DNA from: Dipteris shenzhenensis
Taxonomy: Eukaryota; Polypodiophyta; Polypodiopsida; Gleicheniales
Length of the DNA: 64,000 nt
NCBI GenBank assembly: GCA_047967505.1
Contig: CM106539.1
Strand: one strand, 5' to 3'
This document shows positions 33,886-44,330 of the stretch, piece by piece. The translations under genes and the position numbers were made by a program. How positions within the stretch are numbered: position 1 is the stretch's first letter; every line of letters starts with the position of its first letter. Below the pieces are notes generated by a model, which worked only from the letters and a program-made list of their open reading frames with translations, did no database searches and was not told the DNA's origin.

Positions 33886-33990
33886 CCACGTGGCCCCCTC
33901 ATTAAAGCTCTAACCCTTGCAAACCAATGGAACATTGGTTTGCCCCTCACAATAAAATCCTAACCCCTTCTAACCAATGAAACATTGGTT
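33886..33990 (-). promoter_or_regulatory. G-box and two palindromic CCAAT boxes in the LTR
   Basis: CCACGTGG at 33886-33893 is followed by AAACCAATG-GAA-CATTGGTTT (33921-33941) and AACCAATG-AAA-CATTGGTT (33972-33990). All are kept in the 5' LTR at 38870-38974. G-boxes bind bZIP and bHLH factors and CCAAT binds NF-Y; a role in driving the LTR is inferred. Confidence 0.5.
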
Positions 33991-34148
33991 TCCTTGGGCC
34001 TAACTTTAAGACCCCTCTAAACCTTGCCTTGCCCCTAGCAAGTAGGCCTAGTGTGTGCACCTAGGGACTTCTGGGACGTGTCTCTTCCCTTGGGCTAGCC
34101 CCCTAAGCCAAAGTAAGTCACGGTTCCTAACTTCACGTCCCCGTGACA

Positions 34149-34777
34149 TACCCTCCTCTTGAAACAACAAACTATCAAGTTTGCTGCTATAAACAAAAAC
34201 CACCAGCAATGATGATATGGTCTAGGAGAGCGCGCGTGTCCGTCCATATATCAATGCATCATCCGTGTGGAGTGACTAGTACACTCATCATAGAAGTCCC
34301 GTAGCAGATGTATTGTCAGCAAACAACACCTCGGGTGAGACATACAATGTCACCAAGCGACTTCTAGATATCGTGAGCCTGTCTGTTGACAAGGGGGTGG
34401 AGGAACTACCCCCTTGAGCATCAGGCAATGCTCCAGACCTATGCTTTGCTGAGCCTAAAGGAGCTACAACCGAAGTCAGCTCAAAGCACAACAACTGAGT
34501 GGACTAGACCACTCTGAAAGAAAGAAAGAAAGAAAGTTTATTAAAGTCTTCGGAAGACCGATGGGTCTATGAGACTGTGAAAATCCTGATACAACGAGCT
34601 GTGGTAGTGGAGCTACTAAACGAGCGTCCATACCAATGCAAAATGCAAAATGCCAAAATGTAGAGTGGCAGTACTAAGTCCTATGTACAACATAGTGATG
34701 TCGGTGGTCGACTATATATCAATCTCAGCATCATCATCAATATCATCATCATCATCATCCCCAGCAATAGCAAGATA
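34149..34777 (-). other. G1-B 3' untranslated region with small repeats
   Basis: It contains (AAAG)n at 34517-34540 and (ATC)n at about 34731-34760. No coding is recognised. It is equivalent to the 59912-60199 region of G1-C. Confidence 0.55.
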
Positions 34778-35200
34778 TCAGGATGGATGACGCAGTGGAG
34801 GCATGAAGTCAGCAATAGAGTGCTGTCGGCCACTCAGAGGTGCGGTCCTGGCACGTCTCTTGGTCGTAGCCCTACGTCTAACCAAGGCTACTGTGACCCC
34901 CGTCAGTCGGGCTCCAACTCTAAATAAGGAGGGGATGTCTCCAAGTGTGATCTGTGTGTCGACCCTCTGTCTGAGCTGTCGGGTCACGGGTTCCGGGTCA
35001 CGGTCATGTCGAGGCCTCGTCTCGTTGGGATCCATGTGATCTAGCTGAAAGAACTCCGTGATAGAGCTCTGAGAGGGATCAACCGAGGAAGAAGTCTGCT
35101 CCTGTCTCCGTGCTCGGAGTATCCTTTCGCGGTGTCTAAGTGCCTCATGAGTGAAATCTGCTAGTTCACTCGCCTCCAATAACTTGAACCACACACGCAT
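34778..35200 (-). pseudogene. G1-B: C-terminal tail of gypsy pol
   Basis: A 140-residue frame begins with WFKLLEASELADFTHEAL, which aligns with the end of the chromodomain and ELADSPW segment of G1-C at 60340-60385. The rest is Arg-, Ser- and Gln-rich (RHRERILRARRQEQTSSS, RRRATTKRRAR). The rest of pol is missing upstream of it, so this is a stump kept at the 3' side of the element. No ATG function is implied. Confidence 0.6.
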
Positions 35201-35218
35201 GGCAATAATGGAACATAG

Positions 35219-35735
35219 ATCCTTTTAGACTTGCATCACCACAAGCTGAATCAGTTCAGCCGATCTATGCTAGACTTGGATCCTTGTACTCGATATCCTT
35301 TCAGACTTGCATCACCACAAGCTGAATCGGTTCAGCCGATCTATGCTAGACTTGGATCCTTGTCTCATGGTTCAAATCAAAAACCAACTAGCATGTACTA
35401 GATGGATTTACTGCTCGAGCCATGCCGGGCAACAAAAGCATCCAAAACAGGCATGTGATACATGGATGTGCTGCTCTAGCCATGCCGGGCAACAAGAGCA
35501 ATCCAACAGTAACAAGGACTACTTATTCTGCAATTTACCATTCAGCCTAGAAGAGGAGACTCTCCATCTTCTGACTGATACAAAAATCAACAAAACTAGC
35601 AAGGAAGAACCTTCCTGCAAATTACCATGCAAAGCTAGCAGGGAATAAACATCCTGCAAATAACAAAGCAGCCTAGAAAGAGGAGACTCTCCAATTTCTG
35701 GCTGTTACAAATATTCATACCAATATTACTGCTTT
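35219..35735. repeat. Spacer of short tandem duplications in G1-B
   Basis: Two 76-bp units (GACTTGCATCACCACAAGCT at 35228 and 35304) are followed by two 60-bp units (35391 and 35451, sharing GCCATGCCGGGCAACAA). Two further copies of GCCTAGAAAGAGGAGACTCTCC-type sequence lie at about 35547 and 35671. The block occupies the place of most of pol. Confidence 0.75.
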
Positions 35736-35757
35736 TTACCAAAGGAAAACAAATCTC

Positions 35758-37281
35758 CTAGCGCGCGTGGCTGTCCTTTTTCGCTTCTTGTGCTCCCATA
35801 GGTTGTTTCCGTTTACGATTGGGGCAATCTTTGGCCTGATGGCCCTCTTCTTTGCAAAGGAAACACTTTCCAGCTTCAAATAGGGCTTGCCGTTCCTCAG
35901 GAGACAATCTCTCTTTGGTATTGGGCTTACTATTAGGTCGCTGGTCCACATCAAACTTGACTTTGGTTGTCTTGGCAAATTTCCTTTTCGTGAAAGAGTC
36001 ATCTTGCTGCTTACCTTTGAATCCTGGGGTCATCCCTTGCATGAGAGCATAGGCTGTAGTAGCATTCTCAATCAGCTGAGAGATGTTGGAGACCTTTGTC
36101 TTGGTGCAATAGTCACGTAGCTCCTTTGGCAGCCCACAACAATACTTTTCCACCTGCTCAGACAATGATACGGTCCTATACGAACTGACTGGTAATAAGG
36201 CCTCCCAGAAATAAGGCCTCCCAGAACTTTTTGCTATACTCTTCAAGATTCTTATAGTTTGCGGCATCCAGCTTATGCCATGCTGTCATTATATCCACTT
36301 CAAAAGCGGTGGTGAGCCAAGCAGATGAGAAAACTTGCTTGAACTCAATCCAAGTGTTAGGGGCTTTACCCTGCAAAAGCAAATTGGTCCACCATTGGAG
36401 TGTGTTACCCTTCAAGAAGGTGGCTGCCTTTCGTACCTTGGAAGACTCTGTGAAATGACCACCGGAATAGGCAGCATCAAACTGTTGCACAAATGTCAGA
36501 GCCTTCAATCTATCCTGCATCCCATTGAAGGTTTCAAACTTCATAGCTGCCCTCCCTCCTTATAATCTTTCAGCTTACCTTTGGGAGTAAGATTATCATA
36601 AACTGGGGGCTGTAAATATGGTGGAGGCATCGTGGATCCCATATTCTGTACCATATCGCCTGTGCCCATGGTGGGGTTGACCATTCCAGATCCCATTCCT
36701 TGCATCTGTGGCACACTCCAAGTGTTGCTTATCATTCCTGGCATCCCTGTCTGCATACCAGGCTGCATCCCTATGTTTGCATACATCATATTGGCATTTG
36801 CAGGGGGCATTCCACCCTCCATATGCTGCTGCAAATTCTGCATTCCTGGCTGGAAACTACCCAAGTATGTACCAGGCTGTCCTTGATTAACTGAATGAAA
36901 AGTATTGACATTACCCATTACAGGGGTGACTGTGGACATCTCTGGTGGCTGTCCACCAGAATAAGCTTGCATAATCTCCAAGAAAGTCTATTGCAACTGT
37001 GACAGGGCTCCCACTGCACTTTGCATTTGTAACTGAAAAAGGGCATTGGGATCAAGCTCCTCTGTCTCATCCACCTCGTCTTGCGAATCCTCAGTGGCAT
37101 GCTCAAGAGAAACATGCTGTCCCTCATCATTTTGCTCTTCTTCACCCTCACTGGTATTGTGCGCCTCGTCAAAGCTGTCTGTTTCCTGCTCGGAGTTAGT
37201 CAGTGATCTCTCGCGGTGTGACATGATTCTTGATGATATGGCTGTAACAAAAAATGCAATGGGGCTTTCTTCACCCAACAC
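35758..37281 (-). pseudogene. G1-B gag
   Basis: Successive frames give an acidic N-terminus (SEQETDSFDEAHNTSEGEEE), a Met/Gln/Gly/Pro-rich middle, the retrotransposon gag domain (KALTFVQQFDAAYSGGHF, TFLKGNTLQWWTNLL, FKQVFSSAWL), and a zinc knuckle CFLCKEEGHQAKDC near the end at 35870. A TAG at 36988-36990, a one-base slip near 36541 and a 16-bp tandem duplication at 36196-36227 break the frame. The knuckle is intact, unlike that of G1-A. About 500 residues in all, normal for the family. Confidence 0.88.
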
Positions 37282-37314
37282 TCCTAGGGCTCACCTTTGT
37301 AGGAAGATGGTGAT

Positions 37315-37332
37315 ATCCCAGCAATGGAACCA
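37315..37332 (-). promoter_or_regulatory. Primer binding site of G1-B
   Basis: TGGTTCCATTGCTGGGAT on the minus strand, one base from the 5' LTR, is the same site as in G1-A with one change. Confidence 0.65.
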
Positions 37333-37333
37333 C

Positions 37334-39132
37334 TGTAACTGGCCTTCATTTTCCTAAAGGGCAGTAGACCATAACTTGCATTGCACTTTCATTATTCACA
37401 GCCACATTGCATCATTTCCAACCACTTAACTTTAAACAATACCACTTAGAAACAACTTGAGAAATAACTGGATGGAGGCTAGAGTGCCCCTAGTACAAGA
37501 CACCACACTGGCCCCAAACACTTGGTGCCCCTTCCGGTATTTACTTATTTATTTAGGAATGAAATTGGTACATACAACAAGGGCTCTCCCTTGTGCTCTG
37601 CCCCACAGGCAATTCCACTGTCCAAGCCAAACCTTGGCTATAAACTGCATTCCATCCTAGTGCACACACTAGCACCCAAGTGCCAAGGCAAAGCTAAGGC
37701 ATTCACCATTTGTCCATGGCCAACTATAAAAGTAGCCAAGCATTCCACAAAGACTGTAACCAACTGTTAATGACCAGGCATCCAGACACTTCCCGAAATG
37801 CTCTAGCAGCCGCAAGGATTCCAAATGCAGTACACTGCCCCTCTGCACTCTCCCAGGCACACCCTCTGTAACTGAGTGTCTGCTTAAGCCTGTAAGGTCC
37901 AGAGGAAACTCCAAACAACAAACGGAACAACAACAAGCTTTAAAAAAATCACCACATGCAATCACATGAAAGGGATAGTGACAAGAGAACTCAAACCAGC
38001 TTCAGACAACTTCAATCCAGCCCCAGATCAGCTCCGAGGAACTCCAATCCGGTCTAGGAAACCTCCATGGGCAATAGATCCAATGTGGAGGCTAACAGGA
38101 GGCAATGACAGCTTGGAGAGGGGAGGGAAGAGAGAGATAACGGGCTGGAATCTGAGAGAGAGAAAGAGCAAGAGGATCACTGGCAGAAGAGAGAAGGAGA
38201 GCAGCTAGCCATGAGCGTTGGGGAGTCTAAATGGGCCGTACAAACAGCCAAAACAGCCTTGGGCTGTGTGAAAACAGTCCGTACAGCAATAGCCACACCT
38301 TGGGATGCGTACTAACTGATCCGTATAGCAGGCCCGTTCCGTACAGCAGCGATGAATACTCCGTACAATCAGCCTTGGGGTGTGTACCTCTCCCGTACAG
38401 CCAGCAATGAATGCAATTCAGCCACCTTGGCTCACGTGCCAATCAAAAGTTCTGTCTGTACAGCAGGCTAGCAATCCGTACAGCAGCGTTGAAAGCACCG
38501 TACAGCAGCACTTATGGAATCCGTGCAGCAGCCTGTACACTTGCAGCCAGCCTCAATCACCAGCCTGTACAGCAGTACGGCTCGAATCACCAGCAGCAGG
38601 TCCGTACAGCCGTACGGTGACCTCGAGGAGCGTGCAATAGCCGTACATCATGCAACGTGCGTAGGATTCCGTACAGCCAACGATCAAAGCGCCTTGGGAT
38701 TCGTGCCAAAAATGCGAGCAAAGGAGCAGCCTCCAAAATCGTGCAACAGCCAATAACGTGGGGAAAAGGTGATCTCCCCAAAAGAATGCGTGAAAAATGA
38801 ATCCCCCCCATAGGAAACGTACGTTGGCCTTGGAAGGAGAGGAAGAGGGTAGGTATGCATGAGGAAATGCCACGTGGCCCCCTCATTAAAGCTCTAACCC
38901 TTGCAAACCAATGGAACATTGGTTTGCCCCTCACATTAAAATCCTAACCCCTCCTAACCAATGAAACATTGGTTTCCTTGGGCCTAACTTTATGACCCCT
39001 CTAAGCCTTGCCTTGCCCCTAGCAAGTAGGCCTAGTGTGTGCACCTAGGGACTTCTGGGAAGTGTCTCTTCCCCTGGGCTAGCCCCCTAAGCCAAAGTAA
39101 GTCACGGTTCCTAACTTCACGTCCCCGTGACA
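37334..39132 (-). mobile_element. 5' LTR of G1-B
   Basis: It runs on the minus strand from TGTCACGGGGACGTGAAG at 39132 to GCCAGTTACA at 37334, 1799 bp. It differs from the 3' LTR by scattered substitutions, small indels (for example an extra 18 bp near 38330) and the 383-bp length difference. Confidence 0.9.
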
Positions 39133-39137
39133 TGGAC

Positions 39138-39863
39138 AGGTACAAAGCTCTCACATTCCTTCAACAGTTTGATGCTGCATTTCTCCAAGATGAGGAAGGT
39201 TGCCACATTTTCGAAAGGCAATGCACTTAAGTGGTACACCAACCTTATGCTTCATGGAGATGCACCTGCTACTTGGCTAGAATTTAAGCAAGTGTTCTCT
39301 TCTACTTGGCTTACTCCAACTTTTCAAGTTGAAGTAATTTCACACTGGCATGACTTATCATACAAACTTTGCAAGAATCTTGATGATTATACACAGAGGT
39401 TTTGGGATGTTTTACTGCCATTGAGCTCTTACAAGCATGTTTCTTTGAAAAAGCAAATAGAGAGGTACTGTTGTGGATTGCCTAGTGAGCTACCTGATTA
39501 TTGCATCAAAACCAAGGTGGGTTCTATGACTCAATTAATTGAGAATGCAAGGACAGCATATGCATGGACGCAGGAGAAGAATTTGGGCTTTATGGACAGC
39601 AAGAAAGAAGACAACAAACGGGCTGCCAAACACCAAGATAAGGACATCAAATCTGAAAATAAGAATTATGGCAAACGACCGTTTCAAAAGGGAGGAAAAG
39701 CCCAATTCAAAGTTGGTCAAAGACGTGGACAGCCTAATAAACAGCCCCCTACCAAGTTATCTGATGAAGAGAAAAAGTCACTCATGGAGCAAAACAAATG
39801 TTTTATATCCAAAGGAGAGAAGGGCAAAAGGCCTAAACCTTCCGCAGACTTCTTCCAGATGTG
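39138..39863 (+). pseudogene. G1-A gag, C-terminal part
   Basis: After the G1-B insertion the gag domain resumes with RYKALTFLQQFDAAF. A short deletion near 39185 then shifts the frame, and KVATFSKGNALKWYTNLML, WLEFKQVFSSTWL and RYCCGLPSELPDYC follow. The zinc knuckle is degenerate: CFISKGEKGKRPK replaces the C-x2-C-x4-H-x4-C pattern seen in G1-B. This is the same protein as 31866-32727. Confidence 0.87.
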
Positions 39864-40556
39864 ATTGGGAGTTTGCCACATGCACATGATGAAGAGGAAA
39901 TGAAAAAGATTGAGATGTGTAGAGCATGGGGCAAAATCAGAAATCAGAATTGCTTGTTTTTCTTTGATTTTGGGACAAAGGCAAATTTCATAACTCCTGA
40001 TATGGCAGGAAGGCTTGACATCAAGCCTGAGGAAATGGGGCATCCGGCATGTGTGATATGGCCAACCCTGAACTCAACACACCTGTCACTCCTATCATTG
40101 GCAAGTTAAGGATGCATATCCAGGGATATCAGGATGCAGAGGACTTCTACATTATGCCTTTGCCAGAGTGTGATGCTTTGCTTGGGATGCCTTGGATGTA
40201 CAGGGTGGGGGCTGATGTGCAGATGAGAAACAAGAAGATTTCTTTAACTCATAGAGGCAAAAATCATGTACTTGATGTAAAGTTGAAAGGGGAGTCCATC
40301 CCTGTAGTTTCAGCTTCTTGTATTTCCAATGTAATAAAGCGTCATATTTCAGCGTACTTGATTTTTATCAAAGAGGACAGCCAACCAATTCAGGAAGGCT
40401 CTACTCTTTCTGCTTTAGATAGAGAAAGGTCTGCTTTTATTTCAGATTTTCAGGATTGTTTCTCAAATGCACTTCCTCAAGAATTACTTCCCAAGAGGCC
40501 CGAGGATCATCAAATTGATATAATTCCAAGAAGCTCACCGCCTAATATACCTCCCT
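39864..40556 (+). pseudogene. G1-A protease and protease-RT linker
   Basis: LFFFDFGTKANFITPDMA is the aspartic protease site with DFG where DSG or DTG is expected, so the active site is altered. A frame change near 40060 is followed by YIMPLPECDALLGMPWM, the second protease block, and by the linker to RT ending NIPPY. The same region is in G1-C at 63415-64000. The reading stops where copia-like filler begins. Confidence 0.82.
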
Positions 40557-40847
40557 ATTACAACTGTTTTTTGACATTTTGAGGTCCGATTTCGACGTTT
40601 TTTGACATTTCAATGATTGGATGGGTATGTTCTCAGCTGAGGACAAGCTCAATGGACCCAATTATCCCATGTGGTCATACATGGTGAAACATTTGCTGGT
40701 TACCAAAAAATTTTGGGGTATTGTCTGAGGATCGGATCTTTGACCTTCCTCTATGGCATCCATTTCTGCTCTGCTATAGTTGGTGTAGCTGCTACAGCCA
40801 CTTCTGGATCTACTGCCACCGCTGGTGTAGCTGTTACAGCCACCTCT
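40557..40847 (+). mobile_element. Copia gag segment filling a gap in G1-A
   Basis: A 291-bp stretch unrelated to gypsy contains MFSAEDKLNGPNYPMWSYMV, then KFWGIV and an Ala/Thr-rich stretch, resembling the gag start of copia C2 (KLDGTNYPMWSYLM). It replaces about 150 bp of the G1-A pol that should join NIPPY to the RTLNKV block. No LTR or target duplication is seen, and TTATAG is shared at the right junction. Confidence 0.75.
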
Positions 40848-41935
40848 GTTATAGGGCTTTGAATAAAGTCACAATTAAGAACCGTTTTCCAATTCCACGC
40901 ATTGATAATATATTGGATCGGTTGGAAGGTTCCTCAATGTTCGGTCGTATAGACCTTAAAAGTGAATACCATCAGATAAGGATACGGCCTGAAGATGTCT
41001 ACAGGACTGCCTTCCGCACTTCATTTGGCTTATATGAGTTCCTTGTGATGCCTTTTGGTTTGACTAATGTACCTGCCACTTTCAATAGAATCATGGACAT
41101 AATTTTTAGAGCACACAAAAAGTCTGTGGGCACTTTCATCGATCACATCATTGTGTTCTCTAAAAATGAGCAGGAGCACAAGAAACACCTCACTATTGTG
41201 TTTCAAGAATTGAAAAGACACAAGCTATTAATAAACACCTAGAAAAGTGAGTTCTTTATGCATGAGATTCATTTTCTCGGTCATATAGTGTCAAAGGATG
41301 TGGATCCTAGAAAAGTTGAGGCCATAAGGAGTTGGCCAATTCTGAAAAATCTGCATGAAGTCAGAAGCTTCCTTGGGTTGTGTTCATACTATCGGAGGTT
41401 TATAAAGTACTTCGCAGAAATTCCTTCTCCCTTGCATGCTTTACAAAAGAAAGCTATACCGTTTCGGTGGGGACCAAAGGAAAATGCAGCTTTTGAAGAG
41501 TTGAAGCAAAAGTTGTGTTCTGAACCCGTTATTATCTTGCTAGATCTTGCAAAACCCTTTGTTGTAACTTGCGATGCATGCGGGAACAGCATAGGAGGCA
41601 CTTTGATGCACGATGGCAGAGTGGTTGCATATGAGAGTAGAGTTCTCAAAGATGCTGAATTGTACTTGTAGACATACGAGAAGGAAATGTCAGCAGTGAT
41701 ACATGCTTTGACCACATGGAAACATTACCTTCTTGGAGCTGATTTTTATGTGCAAACAGATCATCAGTCACTTAGATATTTTCTCACGCAGAGAAAATTA
41801 TCTGAAAAGCACATGAGATGGGCTCACTTCCTCTCAATGTTTCATTTTCAAATTGTACATGTGCCGAGTAACAAAAATGTTGTTGCTGATGCACTTTCCA
41901 GGAAACCACAGCCTGAAGCAATCTCCAAGAAACCC
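40848..41935 (+). pseudogene. G1-A reverse transcriptase and RNase H
   Basis: The blocks are [91 protein letters not shown], then RNase H with FVVTCDACGNSIGGTLM and HALTTWKHYLLGADFYVQTDHQSL, ending ADALSRKPQP. The catalytic xxDD is IDH-altered (D to H). TAG at 41236-41238 and 41669-41671 break the frame; the second is CAG in G1-C. Integrase, which should follow, is missing. Confidence 0.9.
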
Positions 41936-42606
41936 AGTGTGAAATATAAAGAAATTACCGAAAGGGGCGCCACAGCGTTTGGGGCCAATCGGATGCACTT
42001 GTCTATGTTTGTTGAGTAGAGGCATTCTAGCCTCCATTCCTTTTTCACTGGTTTTGTTTATGAACAAATGGGTGAATGCCAAATGGTGATCATGCAATAA
42101 TTAATGGTTGTGATATGCCATCTGGAAACCACTCAAAGAGAGTGCAACTGGGGTGCAGTGTGATTGCATTTAGACAGCCAATGGAATTGCACTCGGAAAA
42201 GAGAATGCCTTTGGGTTGAGCCTATGGGTTAAGTGCACTTATGTGATGGTGTTCTATGCTTGAAAGCCTTGCGAAGGCTCAGTGAATTGGGGCTGCGTGC
42301 TCAGTTGCAAGGAAGGTCTCCCAGATGCAACTTGTAATCATTTCACTGTAAAATATAAAGAAATGCCGAAAGGGACGCCACGGTGTTTGGGGCCAATCGG
42401 GTGCACTTGTCTATGTTTGTTGAGCAAGGGCATTCTAGCCTCCATCCCTTTTTTAGTGGTTTTGTTTGTGAACAAATAGGTAAATGCCAAATGGTGATCA
42501 TGCAATAATTAATGGTTGTGATATATGCCTTGTGAGCTGTAAATAAGTGCTGTAGTGATTAAAGGTTTAGTTCCACTGCCCTCTGAGTGATTAGAGGCTG
42601 GTTTCA
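41936..42606 (+). mobile_element. Rearranged 3' LTR pieces of G1-A
   Basis: Pol is joined directly to the LTR at GTGAAATATAAAGAAAT. A first LTR piece (41936-42116) resembles 31490-31660, then the sequence jumps back to an earlier LTR point (CATCTGGAAACCACT, as at 31265) and runs to GAGGCTGGTTTCA at 42606. So there are two overlapping LTR pieces and integrase was deleted. Confidence 0.85.
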
Positions 42607-43545
42607 ATGCTCCACTGCCTTCACCATGGCATCAATGCCTGTATGCCCTACGTATAGTGAAGCATGACTTTCTATCATAACCTTTGACCCCTGCTTTGTG
42701 ACACAAAGGCGACCATGCATCATAAGAAAGCCATCTCTGAGAGTATAATGCTCATTACGCTAAGTATTAGAAAGCTGGTCATAAATCCTTGAGAAATCCT
42801 CATCCTGAGCATACTGGTCCTTCATTGCATCCAACTCACCGTGGTAGGCAATGGTTATTGCGAAAACCTTAACAATGCATTAGCCACTACATTCTTTTTT
42901 CCCTCCACATGCACTATCTAAAAGTGAAATATGGATAAGGAATTGGCCCAACGCATATGCTTCTCAGATAACTTCGCTTGAGTGAGGAAATATCTCAAAG
43001 ACTGATGATCTATCTGCACTGTGCAATCAGTCCCAAGTAAATAGCGCTTTCATGTAGCAAGGGCATGAATTACAGCCAGCAATTCCTTCTCATAAATGCC
43101 TAGATGTTTTTCATCATCATGCAAAATCCTACTCCCAAAGGCCACCACCCGTCCATCTTGCATAATGATTGCTCCAAGGCCATTCTTCCACGTGCATCTA
43201 CTTGGACAGCAAAAGCTTTTCACAAATTTGGTAGGATCAATACTAGATCCGAAGTAAGATTTTCCTTTAGCATCTCACATGCTGTAATCTGATTTTCAGC
43301 CCATATAAAAGATGCTCCCTTCTTCTGCATTGCATAGAGGGGTGAAGCAATTTCAGCAAAGTGGCATATGAACCGCCTATAGTACAAGCATAAGCCCAAA
43401 AAGCTTCGTACTTCACGCAAATTTGTCAACTGAGGCCAATTGTGGATTGCTTCAATCTTAGCGAGGTCCATGTGCACTCCGTCCTTAAAGACAATGTGTC
43501 CCAGAAAGTGAATCTCAGGCATAAAGAAATTACATCTTCTTTGCA
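42607..43545 (-). pseudogene. Gypsy G1-E RT end, RNase H and integrase N-terminus
   Basis: Reading down from 43545: FFMPEIHFLGHIVFKDGV, VRSFLGLCLYYRRFI, an RNase H stretch with stops, then RLCVTKQGSK, VMIESHASLYVGHTGIDA, the H-H half of the integrase HHCC zinc finger. At 42607 it meets G1-A and resumes at 30151. The join restores the order seen in G1-C. It is truncated at 43545, where copia C2 begins. Confidence 0.85.
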
Positions 43546-44277
43546 TTTACGATCAAGGAGTTGTCCAATATACTTGGACTGAGACATCATGATACCCCCC
43601 TCAACATGAGCAAACTGAATGCCCAAATAATAGTGGAGCTGTCCCATGTCTGACATTTCAAAAACCTGCTGCAAATCAGCCTTGAAAAATGCAATTTGCT
43701 GAGTATCTGGGCCCGTGATGAGCATATCATCCACATATAAAATCAGCACTAAAAAATCAGATCCACTCCCGCAGACATAAAGAGTGGGTTCTGTGGGGCT
43801 ATTCTGAAAACCAAGGGATAGTAAGTGTGCATGAATTTTGGCATACCACGCCCTGGGTGCCTACTTCAAACCATAAAGGGCTTTTCTAAGCCGGCATACC
43901 TTATTTTCAGAATTAACAACCTCAAAGCCAGGAGGTTGTGTGACATATACTTCTTCCTGCAGATCCCCATGAAGAAAAGCAGTCTTGATGTCAAGTTGGT
44001 GCACTTGCCAATGATGATGGGCTGCAATGGCAATGACACATCTAATGGTAGTAATCTTGGATGTGGGAGCAAATGTCTCCTCAAAGTCAATGCCTTGTTG
44101 TTGGGCATACCCTTTTGCAACAAGACGGGCTTTGTATCGATCTATACTGCCATCAGATTTCCTTTTTAATTTGTAGACCCACCGGGTTCCAATGGCATGC
44201 TTGCCGGGAGGGAGATCTACTAATTCCCATGTGTCATTTTTAGCAATGGAATGTAACTCAACTCTCATTGCATCCAT
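43546..44277 (-). pseudogene. C2 reverse transcriptase
   Basis: DTWELVDLPPGKHAIGTRWV, YKARLVAKGYAQQQGIDFEE, QLDIKTAFLHGDLQEEVY, KALYGLK then a TAG at 43861-43863 where CAG (QAPRAWY) is expected, and LILYVDDMLITGPD with catalytic YVDD. It ends at GQLLDRKCK, where gypsy sequence takes over. Apart from the TAG the domain is open. Confidence 0.9.
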
Positions 44278-44330
44278 CCACTCTTTGCTGTCAAAAGCAT
44301 CTTTATGGCACAGAGGCTCTTCATTGCAAG

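Larger units (their letters stand above)
32733..34148 (-). mobile_element. 3' LTR of G1-B
   Basis: On the minus strand it reads TGTCACGGGGACGTGAAG...GGACGGTTACA. It is 383 bp shorter than the partner LTR, mainly through loss of the stretch matching about 37452-37834. The purine tract AAGAGGAGGGTA lies just outside at 34149-34160. Confidence 0.9.
32733..39132 (-). mobile_element. Non-autonomous gypsy element G1-B inserted in G1-A gag
   Basis: A complete LTR element in minus orientation: 5' LTR at 37334-39132, primer binding site, gag (37281-35758), a repeat-filled spacer, a short pol C-terminal tail (35200-34778), polypurine tract and 3' LTR at 32733-34148. AGGAC (32728-32732) and TGGAC (39133-39137) are its 5-bp target duplication with one difference. 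Protease, RT, RNase H and integrase are absent, so it would have relied on enzymes from a relative. Confidence 0.9.

Noticed and set aside
33392-33950. Paired long frames on both strands of the G1-B LTRs (also 38380-38934)
   Set aside because: They overlap each other within an LTR and are repeated only because the LTR is.
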